A stretch of DNA of 64,000 bases from contig JADNRX010000007.1 of the NCBI GenBank assembly GCA_015501595.1, positions 310,001 to 374,000 on the forward strand, read 5' to 3'. The position numbers and the translations under genes were made by a program. Under the pieces are notes generated by a model. The model made no database searches. It saw only the letters and a list, made by a program, of their open reading frames with translations, and was not told the origin of the DNA. The DNA is from Hymenopellis radicata. Taxonomy: Eukaryota; Basidiomycota; Agaricomycetes; Agaricales; Physalacriaceae. Below are positions 11,583-23,000 of this stretch, one piece after another. The first letter of the stretch is position 1. Each line of letters opens with the position of its first letter.

Positions 11583-11808
11583 TAGTCGTATCAGACTCGC
11601 TCGCTGAGGGGGAAGCTTAGCCAGCCTGGCGATCACTCTTGTGGGCGATCACAAAACACCATTTGCCAGCGTCAGGTTGAAAAAGGGTCTTAGTTCTCTG
11701 AAGTAACCCACTGTAATGCCCATTCGCTGCGTCCGAGTGAAACTTTGGCGACACTTATGACAACGAGGGACTAAAGGTCAAACTATCACCCAATAGGATC
11801 TGCGCATG

Positions 11809-11863
11809 CTACGCACAGTCAGTCTATCTGCAGCACCAGCTACGCGTATCCTATCACAATGTT
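11809..11863 (+). repeat. Direct repeat flanking the MITE pair, right copy
   Basis: Partner of 10863-10919. The remainder of the 1.6 kb gap 10376-11996 shows no gene. Confidence 0.85.
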
Positions 11864-11996
11864 AAACGTTTTTGGCTGTTCAAATATCAATGCTTACGCG
11901 ACAGGGCGCGTGGCGGTCAAGAGGGCGCGTTATTTTGCCTTGTTGTGGTCCCGACGGCATGACAGCATCCGATTCGCTTGATCATCTACTGTCACT

Positions 11997-13360
11997 ATGG
12001 TTCGTGCGCCCTTTCGTCGCTGTCTACGCGCTCACAGTCATCGTATAGCACCACGTCAAATACGTCAAGCAATCTCCTGAAGCCATCGCCGCTCGGAAGC
12101 AGCGCGAAAAGGCCAAAATCGCCGACTTTCTAGCGCTCACAGACGACATATTGACGCGCAAGAAGCAATCGGACTGGTCGAAGGATGCATTCGACCTTAC
12201 CACGCGGCTCCTACAAGTGAATCCCGAATTTTACACCGTGTGGAACTATCGCCGGAATATTCTTGTGAATGGGTTGTTTCCAAAGAGGTATGTGGTCGAC
12301 GGATCTGCCTTCAACTTTTAAAAGTTCTCCGCAGGAGATCAACGAGCTGCTTGCGAATGATCTGTCATTGACGATGGTAGCGCTTAAAGCGCACCCGAAA
12401 GTGTACTGGGTGTGGAATCACCGGCGGTGGTGTCTCGAGAATATACCAGAGGGCCCGGAGGTCGACGATCCGCTTGGATGGCGCAAGGCGTATTGGGACA
12501 AGGAGATGATTGTCGTTGAGCGGATGCTCGATGTGGATCCTCGCAATTGTACGTCCCCTTGTTAGGTCTGCAACGCTGACTGAGGGATGTATGCAGTCAT
12601 GGCGTGGAATTACAGGAGATACGTGCTCGCGAGCATGCCGGTCCCCCGCTCCGAGTTGGCGGAGCTGGCGTACACGCTCAAGAAGATCGAATCTGAGCTG
12701 TCCAACTTTAGCGCGTGGCACCAGCGCTCAAAGGTCCTGACGGCGCTATGGTCAGACGGGCGACTGGATCCGGTCGAGTCACGCGAAGCAGGTACGCTAA
12801 AATTATTCCACGAGTGGGAGCAGTGTTCATATGTGTCTATAGAGTTTGACATCCTGCACAACGCCATGTTCACGGATCCGAATGATCAAAGCGTTTGGCT
12901 GTACCATCGTTGGCTTATAGGATCAGGTGGGGTGTCCGCCATTCATTGCATTGAGCCCTTGATTCAAGACAGCGTTAGGCGATGATAAGGAGCGGCTTGA
13001 GGGTGAGATCGCCGTTATACAGGAACTGCTTGATGAGAAGCGGCAAAGTGGGGACCAGGAGAGTGATAACAAATGTAAGCATCTCTGCGTCTTTATTACA
13101 TGTTCTTACTTCAATCCTTCAGGGTGCATGGAGTCGATTGTATACTACAAGACAATGCTAATTGCGAAACACTCTTCGTCGGTGGACGTTGTGGGTTTAC
13201 GAACGAGTTGCGAGGACTTTTTGAAGCAGTTAATGAAATTAGATCCAGCCCGAAGGAACCGATACCAAGATAAATGTAGGTTCCCGACCCTAAACACGCA
13301 CTATCCTCACTGAATGCACTTTCAGTGACACAGCTAGTCAGCGGGCACGGCGTCTTGTAG
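11997..13360 (+). CDS. BET4: Rab geranylgeranyltransferase alpha subunit
   Basis: Alpha subunit of the type II prenyltransferase that adds geranylgeranyl groups to Rab/Ypt GTPases, with the beta subunit and Rab escort protein. Exons: 11997-11999 (ATG only), 12049-12287, 12325-12548, 12597-12926, 12979-13074, 13123-13275, 13326-13360; 359 residues, all phases agree. PFTA helical repeats are seen as VWNYRRNIL, VWNHRRWCLE, AWNYRRYVLAS, AWHQRSKVL and WLYHRWLI. The start HHVKYVKQSPEAIAARKQRE fits the family beginning once the 3 nt first exon is joined. The intron after VNGLFPK is only 37 nt; using the next AG would break frame. Length is typical of fungal BET4. Confidence 0.92.
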
Positions 13361-13521
13361 GCTACCCCACATGTGTAGCATCTTACGGCAATTGTTCATT
13401 GAGCTTTCACGAGCGTGAAACAAGTATTGACAACGGTCACATATTAATTCTCCATGCTACAATCATACAACGGCAATTGTGGAATGGTGGTGGTGGTACA
13501 GAGGGCCGAGGCGATGCATAT

Positions 13522-13733
13522 TTAGCACTTGCATTCACCGGGCTTGCAGGTGCAGCTATAATGGAACGTGAGCAAATGACTTGCTTCGCGAGCTTGGTGA
13601 CATACGTGGTGCAGGTGCAGGACGCGTTACCGCAGGTGCTGGATTGGTTAACGGGGTTTCAACGGTCTGCCAGGAGTATGTCAGTCCTCGTTTTCATCAA
13701 GAGAAGACGAGCAAGCAAACGTACAGCGTTCAT
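13522..13733 (-). CDS. Metallothionein, 34 residues
   Basis: Small cytosolic Cys-rich protein that chelates Cu, Zn or Cd. Three exons: 13725-13733 (9 nt, encodes MNA), 13606-13666 and 13522-13555. The C-terminal part reads STCGNASCTCTTCTCKPGEC then KC and stop. This gives seven Cys with spacing Cx4C-x-Cx2C-x-Cx4C-x-C, very close to small basidiomycete metallothioneins (those usually have x3 in the middle). The coding length is 104 nt, one short of a multiple of three. Adding a base at the GGGG run 13653-13656 (CCCC on the coding strand) joins TVETPVNQSSTCGNASC smoothly. A TATA box lies about 80 bp upstream. Confidence 0.85.
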
Positions 13734-13810
13734 ATTTGAGATGCGAAAGATATTGGTGCTGATGGTGCGGTAGAATGAATTTCTGGGGCAGGTCTGGGAA
13801 CCCGCTCGTG

Positions 13811-13818
13811 CTTTTATA
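13811..13818 (-). promoter_or_regulatory. TATA box of the metallothionein gene
   Basis: TATAAAAG on the minus strand about 80 bp upstream of the ATG at 13733. The rest of 13819-14774 shows no gene; a short ORF near 14550-14690 on the plus strand has no recognisable features. Confidence 0.55.
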
Positions 13819-14774
13819 GCCCGCTGGGCGTGTTGACCTCTGTTGACGCACGTGTCGGGGATGTGTCAGCGCGCAGCGTCCACAAAATGTCGCACTGGCT
13901 CCAATTGGGTGTCCATCAATTCCCTCAGGCACGGCGGATTTGGATGTGTGGCGCATCATCACATGGTTCAGACGTTTGTGACTACAATCTAACAAAGCCT
14001 CAATTGAGACAATTACGCCGCGACAGGGTTGACTGGATCGAGCTCAATGTAGACTGCGGTCCGCTAACGCACACGATTGATGATGTTGTCCTTGGCTCAA
14101 ACTTTGCTTGACATTTCTTGTGCTCAGACTTGGGCGCTTTAGTGGTTGACGTGTGGAATAGGTGGCCTCTACGCACAAAGAGTTTGCCTCTCGAGTTTCC
14201 TGCCTATTCCGTTATGGCCGTCATCATCGTTTCGGAATCGTTCACTACTCGGGTAACATGATGCATCAAGCACATCCCCTCCTGATATGTGGCATTTTGA
14301 ACCCCGTTATTCAGTTCTGGATTCCATTTCTAGACTAGCAATTTGGTCGTACGGTTTATCTCTTGCGCGCATAGTATAAACTTTCTCAATCCGATCTTGA
14401 GCTTTCTTTTGTTTTGAATATTTCTACTGTCCAGTATCGAATGGCAGTGTTGTCGTCGGCTCATCTAGGAATCCAGTTTGATCTTCTCCAACACTGATCA
14501 TGCCTGCACGCCTTCTTGATTTCGCACCGCCAAAAGCCTCCCAGTCCAGCGGATGCCTCGTTCTGATTCTTCTCCGACATCTTTAGCAACGATGGGGTTC
14601 TCGGGGCGGAGTCGGACGTTGAGAGAAGAGGTTGGTGTGACCGACGTGGACAATAGCACTAGATGTTGGAAACAAAAACAGGCTCTGTAAAGATAAAAGG
14701 TTCAATGGTAAATGCACAGTACTTAGGTATAGATAATAAAAAAGGGTATCCTAAAAAGGGTACAGATATATATC

Positions 14775-16747
14775 CTACAGACCAGCTGTGTAATGTAGCA
14801 GGCCCAATAGCTTGATCTACACTCTGATCAGCACGAGTCCTCCGAGACTCAGACTGTGAGCAACGTACCTTTTCCTCCTCCTGGTCACAGAACATGGCCC
14901 ACGGGTCACGGTCATTGAATTCAATAGCAAAGGAATGTGGTATAGCCTTGAGATCCTCGTATCCCTCGTTCCATTCCTTGAGCGCGGTGACCTTGCCCGC
15001 AGCTTGACCTCGTCCAGGACTTGATGGATATCCTACACCGCTCATCAGCTTAGAGCAAAAGAATTGTGCTGAACAAAAGAAAAGTACCTTTGGGCTTCGA
15101 TACAAAAAGAGAGTGTTCCCAATAAAGCGATAATACCTCCTCCGCCACACAATATGCTCGGTTGTCTGCAAGGTGACCCAGCCAGTGATGAGATCCTGGG
15201 ACTTTGAGTTACTCTTCACCTTTGCCTCGACCTGGGCAATCTTGTTCTTGCGCTCATTCGCCTCGCGGCGCTTCATCGCCTCCTCGCGCCTGACAGCTTC
15301 CTGCGCCATCCTCGCCTGCTCGATGCGCCATTCCTCCAATCGTTTGTGCTCCTCCAGCCTCCTCGCGCGGGTCTCCCTCTTCCGCTGCTCAATCTCCCTG
15401 CGCTTCCTTTCTTCCTCCTCACGCTCCTCCTGCTGCTTTCTCCTCCGCGCCTCGGTGCTCCGCTTGAGCTCCCTCTCTAGAGACGCTCTACGATTCTGCT
15501 CCTCCTCCTCCTCCTGCCTCATCATTTCTTCCTTTTGCAGCCGATTCAAGTACTGTCTCTGTGCCTCCTCCTCCAACGCTTGCTGGTCCTCCAACTCTTT
15601 CTGCTCACGTGCAACCTGCCTGCGTCGAGCTCGCTCGGCTGGGTCGGCGATGATGGTGGTAGTGGCGTTGGCGTTCCATTTGCCGTCGAGGACGGGCGGG
15701 GAGAAGCGGGGAGGGGATGGATGCTCGACGATGACTTGTTCATCTGAGCTGCTCCCGTCCGAGTCGTGGGAGATCATGGCGAATTCAGATAAGGATAGGC
15801 TGTTTCCCATTGTGACGGCCTGAGGGCGCTGTCGGCCGCTCATGTCCTTGGGCGGCGGCGGCGGTGGCGGTGGCGGCAGTGGCTCACCCTCTTCGGAGAT
15901 GGCATCTTTGCGTCCACCCTTGCGACGGAGGAGGCTGGAGAAGAGGCTTCCTGTCTTCTGCATATGGGGTGGTATCTTATCCGGCGCGTACGTCTCTGAA
16001 AACGACCGGCGTACAGGCTCTAGTCTTATCGCTTTAGGCGTGCGTCTCGTCGCAATCTGGCTGTTGGTGATGTCGGAAGGCGTAGGTGAAGGTGTACCTC
16101 GCTCCATTTGAATAAAGTGTGTAGACTCGGGGTTAAGCACCGCTTGGTGCACTGCTGTCGGGGTGAGGTTGGAGAGATGGTCGACCGTAAGCGACGCGTG
16201 CTCCTCCTAATAACAATAAGACCGTGAACAATGAGCAATTTGTACGTCACATCCACTTTTACGCACTCTCGTAAACCCACTCGCGATTCGCCGGGAATGC
16301 ACTAGTGCGCGCGCTATAAAAGATTAATGGATAACCCACTGGCACAAGACAGCAATGGGACTCACCGCGCCGGACACCCGAGACTGACGGTGGAATGTAG
16401 TTGACCACCACAAACCCCGGCCTCACCTTGGTTTCCTCTCGATAGAATCCAAAGTACACTTGCTCTGTCTCCTCGTTCAGGATCCTTGATTTCAGCCCGG
16501 ACAGCCCGTCCGAACCGTCCGCGAGCAGAAAAATGTCATCGGCCTGTGAACCTCAAGGTCAGACTGGCACCCGTTGCAATGGAAGGGACCCTCACGTTGT
16601 CGCCGTACTGCAGAAGCAACCTGCGGCCACAACGGTTAGCTTCCGTGCGCTATTTGAATTGTCTTTGACCCACCAATTCGTTTCCTCCCCATCGACAATA
16701 GCGTTATATACGGCCAGTATGCCGTCGTAGTCCTGGATGTTCTCCAT
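14775..16747 (-). CDS. ADF-H / coiled-coil / PH-domain actin-associated protein
   Basis: Seven exons: 16674-16747, 16596-16620, 16366-16543, 16267-16313, 15088-16206, 14869-15032, 14775-14816; about 549 residues. Residues ~1-140 form an ADF-homology (coactosin-like) domain with ADDIFLLADGSDGLSGLK and FVVVNYIPPSVSGVRRA, so it probably binds actin. Then come a Ser/Pro-rich part with a run of ten prolines, a long charged coiled coil rich in E/R/Q, and a PH domain (GWVTLQTTEHIVWRRRYYRF, then WAMFCDQEEEK and IKLLGLLHYTAGL). This architecture suggests linking actin to membranes at endocytic sites (inference). One C is missing at CCC 14996-14998: VLDEVKLR and GKVTALKEW, both PH segments, are in adjacent frames and lengths agree after adding one base. 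Confidence 0.87.
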
Positions 16748-16998
16748 GGCGGGTGTGGGTATAGACAATAAAAATACAAGAGGGCAAGATGTGGAAAGAG
16801 GTTAAGAGTAAGATATGTATCGTGGGCATTCTTGACGACGCCTTGATCCACTCGCACGTGTCGCGCAACAACAGTTTAAGATTTCACATCGTGCCGTCAA
16901 GAACATTCAAAGCTGTCCTAGCGAACAAGATGCTAGCGAACAACTAGCGAATTAATCAAGCAACCACTAGTTGGTCACCATCGCCGCAGACCCATAAA

Positions 16999-17092
16999 CA
17001 GCTCCCACCTGCTCTAGATCTCCTCCAAAAACACCATCCCAATGCGCGCTCCGTCGTCCTCCTGCTCTTCACATTTTCGGATGACACACGCC
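16999..17092 (-). pseudogene. Remnant of a GNAT acetyltransferase C-terminus
   Basis: Minus-strand reading SENVKSRRTTER followed out of frame by MVFLEE matches PENVKSRRTMERIKMVFLEE of the intact GNAT gene at 27124-27690, about 80% at DNA level over some 90 bp. Indels and an early stop break it; nothing of the N-terminal half is visible. Confidence 0.75.
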
Positions 17093-20000
17093 ATACACGT
17101 ACCAATGTGCTAGGCTGTCTCGCCGAGGCCGGCTTCATGCGCTATCCAACGCCTTGTCAATGTTTGTTGCAATTGCCGCGCCAACTCACAACAGCTATTC
17201 TAAATCTGCCACATCAAATAGCAATGGCTGCAGCTGCGCAACAGTTACGAACATCATAACAGCCTCTCGTTTTAAGTTAATCGATGGCTTTTGGCGATTC
17301 GGTAGGACAGCACGTATCCTAGGTACCATAGGAAACGCGTCGAGGTGGTCATGATTGCCAGTAAATGGTCTTTCAGGTCGTTTTCGTGTAGGCAGTTGGC
17401 ATTAACGAGAGAAGATGATCACTCGCGCATGTCGATCTTATATCCCCCTGCCCCTAAGGACTTGGGACCCATAACTTCAATTTCGTGCTCCAATGGATGA
17501 TGCACAACTGGAAGACAGACGATAAGTATATTCTCGTCATAGTAGTAGAAGACCAGGTTTTCGAGAAATTCGTGGCCAGGCCGGCAGCCCGGCGTAGCGG
17601 CTTCGCCATTCAGTTCAACCTCTTGCCTCCATCTAGTACTACGTTTCCGAGGACCATTGGCTCGGTCAGTGCGCGGATATCCAAGGACCAGTCATCGTTG
17701 GATCTGGATTGATTCTTTGTTGTGGCATTATCCAAGTAATGTTTATACACAAAGGAAGTCGTTCCGAAAATTTGCCGTTTTCGGACAAAATGTCTCCCAT
17801 CACGGCGGGACCACGTGAGCGTTCCTGCCTTTCTCTTTAACGTCGACGATTCGGATCATCACATCGAAGCATGTTGTAATACGCCATCAGGATAGCTCAA
17901 CTCTTGGATGAAGCAGTCAGTAATCAGATGAATTTCGCTCATGGACCAGCATCTCACAGTCGAGACTCACAACAAGTTCGCGCGACCATCAAATTTCCTC
18001 TTGACGCCGGACTGAGGACTCGGACGCACTACAAAACAGTCAGTTCTAGTAACGCGTCAAGTGGTCGTCCAAGTATGTCGGTTTTACTCGTTTGTGAAGC
18101 TTGCTCAAGCGGTTCTCAAAGATCTAACTTGTACCTTACCCTTGGCCTTATTAACCAGATTGTTGCAGTAAAACTAGCAATTTCGAACGTTGCGCTTATT
18201 CAATGCTAGGAGCGACAGATGCTATGAATCCTTAATATTGCACTCCCCTTAGAGTTAGGAAGACACCCATCTCCGCCAGAACCATCCTCCGCTTGACATG
18301 AAGCTCCCCGCTTTTCGCAGAGTTGCGGAGGACATACCCGCTGCGCTCAAGGATGGTCTTGAAGATTCTCTAGGCGAGAGAATTGCCAGATAACCTCCTC
18401 TCGACCCGCCAACAAGGCTTCGAAAACTCAATTCCCCCTGCATCCCTATTCGTGTGCTGCCTAGCCGTGCTCGATAATGAATTACTGTACTGCTCGCTAT
18501 GCGACATCTTCACAATCAAGATGAGCGCGAATTCCCTCTTTTGTATTACCCGCCGCCAGTGAACCTGCTGTATGCGGTCTTCACAGGCTCGTGATGTGGT
18601 ACGGAAGATTCGGTCGAAAGTTGCGATTCATGGAAGGACTGAAGATGGGCTTTGAGTGAAGCATTCAGAACATATCATATCCCTCCACCGACCTGACGGA
18701 AGGGCCCCGGCATGCCCTCAGGCCTCCTCTTTTGGGGACTTTCTGTCACTGTGTCAGGTCCCTGGTGGGCAAATATGTATGATTTGTTGCACCCGGCATC
18801 CATTTTTCGGCCCAAAATGTCCGACTTTCAGAACGGACCTTCCTCCACCCGACGTCGAGTTACAATATGGCGGCCAATACAGCTATTTGGTCGATGGACA
18901 TTTAGATCGGACCTGCCTACCTTCCGCGGCCTTCTGTACGACAAAAAAATCGACCTCATCGACTTTTATGGGCCAAAAATGCACGACAAGTTACCGGACC
19001 ATCGACTCGATTTTGGCCATGCCGGGGTCCTGACAGGATTTAATCGCCGGATTCGAGTCATCCTGGAATTCCATCAGACTCTCACGATGCAGTGTGTTGA
19101 CATCTGTTGACATGTTGATTGTGTTGATCAAGAAGCCCGCGATCGGGCCAGCGTGACACCAAATTTTCGATCTCGTGTGGAGTTGAGACAAAAATAGGCC
19201 CGCCGACAGGCGAGCCGGGGCAAAAAACTCACCGGCACTGAAGCCCATAAGCCGCACGAATCTACAAAGAAAGCGCTCAGTCGCCAGGTATGCATCACTA
19301 GTCTGAACTTTTGGCCAGTTTCTGTCCGAATTTACTTACCGGACGACATTTCAGACTTGGACACGTACAAATAAATCCCATCCAGTTTATACACTTTAAT
19401 TCCGGTAACGCCCGTAACCCTTGGAGCAAACAGTCCAGACTCACGAGTCGTCTCGTCTCTTGGTCAAACACATGTCTAGCTTGGAAGGCAGCCACGTTCT
19501 GTCTTCTCCCTGCCTGCTCCCTGCTTTCATGAAACATCGCGACTTGGACGTATATGGTCGGTCGCATGTAGCCGCTTTGCGACATCGCAGAGCGCAGTCG
19601 ACATGGTTGTTTGCCGATTACTCCAGAGTTTCGGAGCCTCTGCAATGACCATTGGGACCAGCAGTAGTGGACGATATCTTTCGATTGGGGAGCGCGGAAC
19701 AGCTGTGGGCTGCTTTCGTTTGATAAATTCGTCTTGGAACACCTTCATGGGCTTCTCACTAAAGAACCCCCATTAGGGCTTGTTCAAGGCCGCCAGAGTA
19801 GCGATTATGTGCGGTGGTATGTTCAAGGAGATTACTCAGAGCAATGGAGGCTAACCCTGCGTTCAAAGCTTTCTCATCTGGATATTGGAGTTGACGGAGG
19901 CCGCTCAATATCGATGTAGGGTGTCGATCTCCCCAGACTCTGTCAGAAAGGGACCCTCTTGCTCTCGCCTGCACATGGTTTCTCTGACCGTGAGCGTCTC

Positions 20001-23000
20001 CGACTTCAGCGCTTCATTCTCGCCGCCATCGTACGATCTTCGCTCTCCTGTACTACTTACTCCCGGAAAGCAGTCATTCCATGATTCATGACGGCGACAA
20101 AGGACGACAGCTACGCTCTCCAGCGGATCGCAACGGGTTCTGTGGATCAATCCTTTGCAAATGCTGGGCTCCTGACGCCGCCGACGTTGGGCCAACACCT
20201 CCGCAGCACCAACGCAGAATAACCCACTGCGTAGGCTCCTCGATACGACATTTCGAACCTTATCTACGCCGGTCTGCTGTATGTGCCCAGCGCAATCGGA
20301 ATTGCTTGTAACTTGACTGCAAAGTCTACATGTCAGGAGGAATGTCCTTTGCCGCCGCCTGTTATGTCCCCGGTACCTTATCGTCGCTTGTCTCCCAATC
20401 AGCACCGCCCATTGATTTTGCAGTTTTATTAGAAGGACTCTCACATACACGGTGGGCCAATCGGCATCGCGTATGATAGATGTAGCCAAGAACGGTAGGA
20501 CTGCACACGATGACGGCGAGCATACTACTGAAGGATGATCAGCAGCTAGGAAAGATCTCGTTCGCTTCGCAGAACGAGAGCAGGCTCCGCTTCTGGATCC
20601 ACGCTATGCGGTCTGCTCACAGCACGGGAGGGGTTTGAAAGATAATCCCTCTCATGGAGCATTCGGTGCCGAGCTTCTTGAAGAAGTAGAAGACGAAGAC
20701 GACTCGGACGATCACGAATATTTTGACAAGGAGGATGTCCAGGCGAAGGAGCTGATGGAGATTGTACTCGAGTGCCAGACCTAGAGATGGAGTGGAAGGA
20801 GAAGTTGCGGCGTCCTGTATCCCGGATACTCACTCCGTACAATCCCAACCCCAGTCCCCATTCGAGCGCGCGCCAGCGCTGGATGGGGAGGAGCGGGTTG
20901 TTCTGAGCTCGCTCTTTAGCCAGCGCCCGATTCATGATATCGTGGTACTACTGAATTTGTGTGTGTATATAATATTTACTCAATGCACACTCTGCCCTAA
21001 TCCCTACTGAAGGTCATGAGGCATGTCACTCAGGTTGCCACGTCACGTGCGCATCCCAATTTTCCGTGCGCCACACATTGCTGTCAAGAAGATCGCATCT
21101 TGATGCCGCTGTTACTGGCAGGAATCCAACCTGGGGACTAAATCGAGGATCACTAACAAATACTTTGAGCCACGGGTCTTCCGTGTGTCGCAGACTGCCT
21201 ACAAAGAATCCAATTTTCCTCACAAGTTTAAGTTCTTCACGAACTTTGGCCGATTTCCTATTCTCTTCACTGACACTAGACTTTAATGTTTAACTAGATA
21301 ACTCTTCTACGACTTTCAATTCGTCCCTCCCGTCGGCTTTCTCGCCACCGGCTTCGCAGTCATCTCGGGAGCAGGGGGAGCCGGAGCCAATTGCCCTGAT
21401 ACATCCTCAGTCGGGCAGAGAGCGCATATGGGACAACGTACTGGAACTCGGGTTATAATTGGAGGTGTGGGCCCCATGATGGTCTATGTCAACACAATAT
21501 CGGTATTCTTTGCTAGATTTGCAGGCAGGAGACGCACCTTTGGGTGGTACGCACGGGGACGAGTTCGACTTGTACGAGTGCGCGACGTGTTTGGAGTGGT
21601 CGAAAGCTAAGGCTTAGAGATGAGGTTGGCTCGATAGCTAGACGCAATCAAGACGCACCAGGACCTCCTTTAGTTTGAGCGCTTTTTTTGGGCTGCACAG
21701 TCGGTGGGTTGTCTTTCTTCACCATACTGTATACTTTCGACGGATGTTCGCCGGTCGTGATGCGTTATGCAACGAACTTATATGAACTAAGTTCGTGCAG
21801 CACAGAGCCCGATTACCGCATTGGACGTCCCGCCGTAGGCGGAGCGAAATTTTTACGTTTTGGCATCTGACCTGAATTGAGGTCCGTGATGCGTTATGGA
21901 GGGATAGTTCGGTTCGGAGGCCGCGTGACGCGTTATTCGAATATGCGGTCGAAAGTATACAGTATTGGTTCTGAAGCCTTGCGACTCAGATTTGCGGTGT
22001 CAAAAACCATCTCGCGCACCTGTACTGGATCTGCGTCTGCAAGCTTCTTCTCTCTGGCGATGTTTTCCACAAGACTTCTCTTAAAAGGATTAAGGTCGGC
22101 TTTGAATGCAGCAGCATTGGGGGCATCTTACCGATTATCCACACAGAACTACGCTAACCTTTAACGAATCCTGAGTGGTGGCTGGGTGCGTTTATGAACG
22201 ACGAAAATCGGTTTGAAGGAAGACGTGGAGGACAAGAACAACGTTGCCCCGGTCCCACGCCTTTTTCATTTTGTGGCACCATCGCTCACGAAATCCATAA
22301 ATCAACCATTCCTGCAGCGCTCTCGATTGCGGCCTCGTCATGTATGGATATCGTGTTCTGGACGACAGTTTCGCGGCCGCCTTTGAGATTTCTGGTTGCG
22401 TCGATGAACACGGCGTCGGTGCATTTAGCTACCACTAGATTGCGAACGCCTTGGACAAGGACCTCATCATTGGCGACTAGGATGAATTACTGCCAGTCAG
22501 TATTCTGAACACTCGTTCCCAGCACTGATCGTATCCGCCCAGCAGCACGTCCCCCACGGCCTCGCCTTACATATGCGACGCTCTCTACGATTCTTCCGGT
22601 CCTCTGCGAAATGCTCCGTATCGCCATCGCCTTGCCTCACCCTCAACTACAACTTAAACTACGCCTTTAACGGTACAGGTATGTATTCTCCTTAAATCTT
22701 TCGAAAAATGTTCATGCATTTCGTTTCTAGCGAAAGCTGCTAAACTGTGGTCGCGTATCGCTCTGTACATCATCGCCGACCGGGTCTTTGACGTTTCTGC
22801 GCCACACAGACGGTGGGACTTGGCGCTGGGAACGCCTTCGTCATGTCATTCCGCAGCTATATAGGAAGTTCCGGGAAGTGTTTTGGGAATGCCCTCCTCC
22901 ACGGACAACCCCCATCCTATCATGGGGCAGTAGCCCCAGCATGCGTCTAGTAAGAGACCTTCCTTCTAGCGCTGCTCGTCTGGCCGTGACGATATCCATG

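Noticed and set aside
13399..13773. 124-codon plus-strand open frame
   Set aside because: It is the antisense of the metallothionein exons and introns.
19905..20489. 194-codon open frame on the minus strand in the decayed block
   Set aside because: Composition is Arg/Cys-rich and irregular; the opposite strand carries the more protein-like fragments. No start or splice context.
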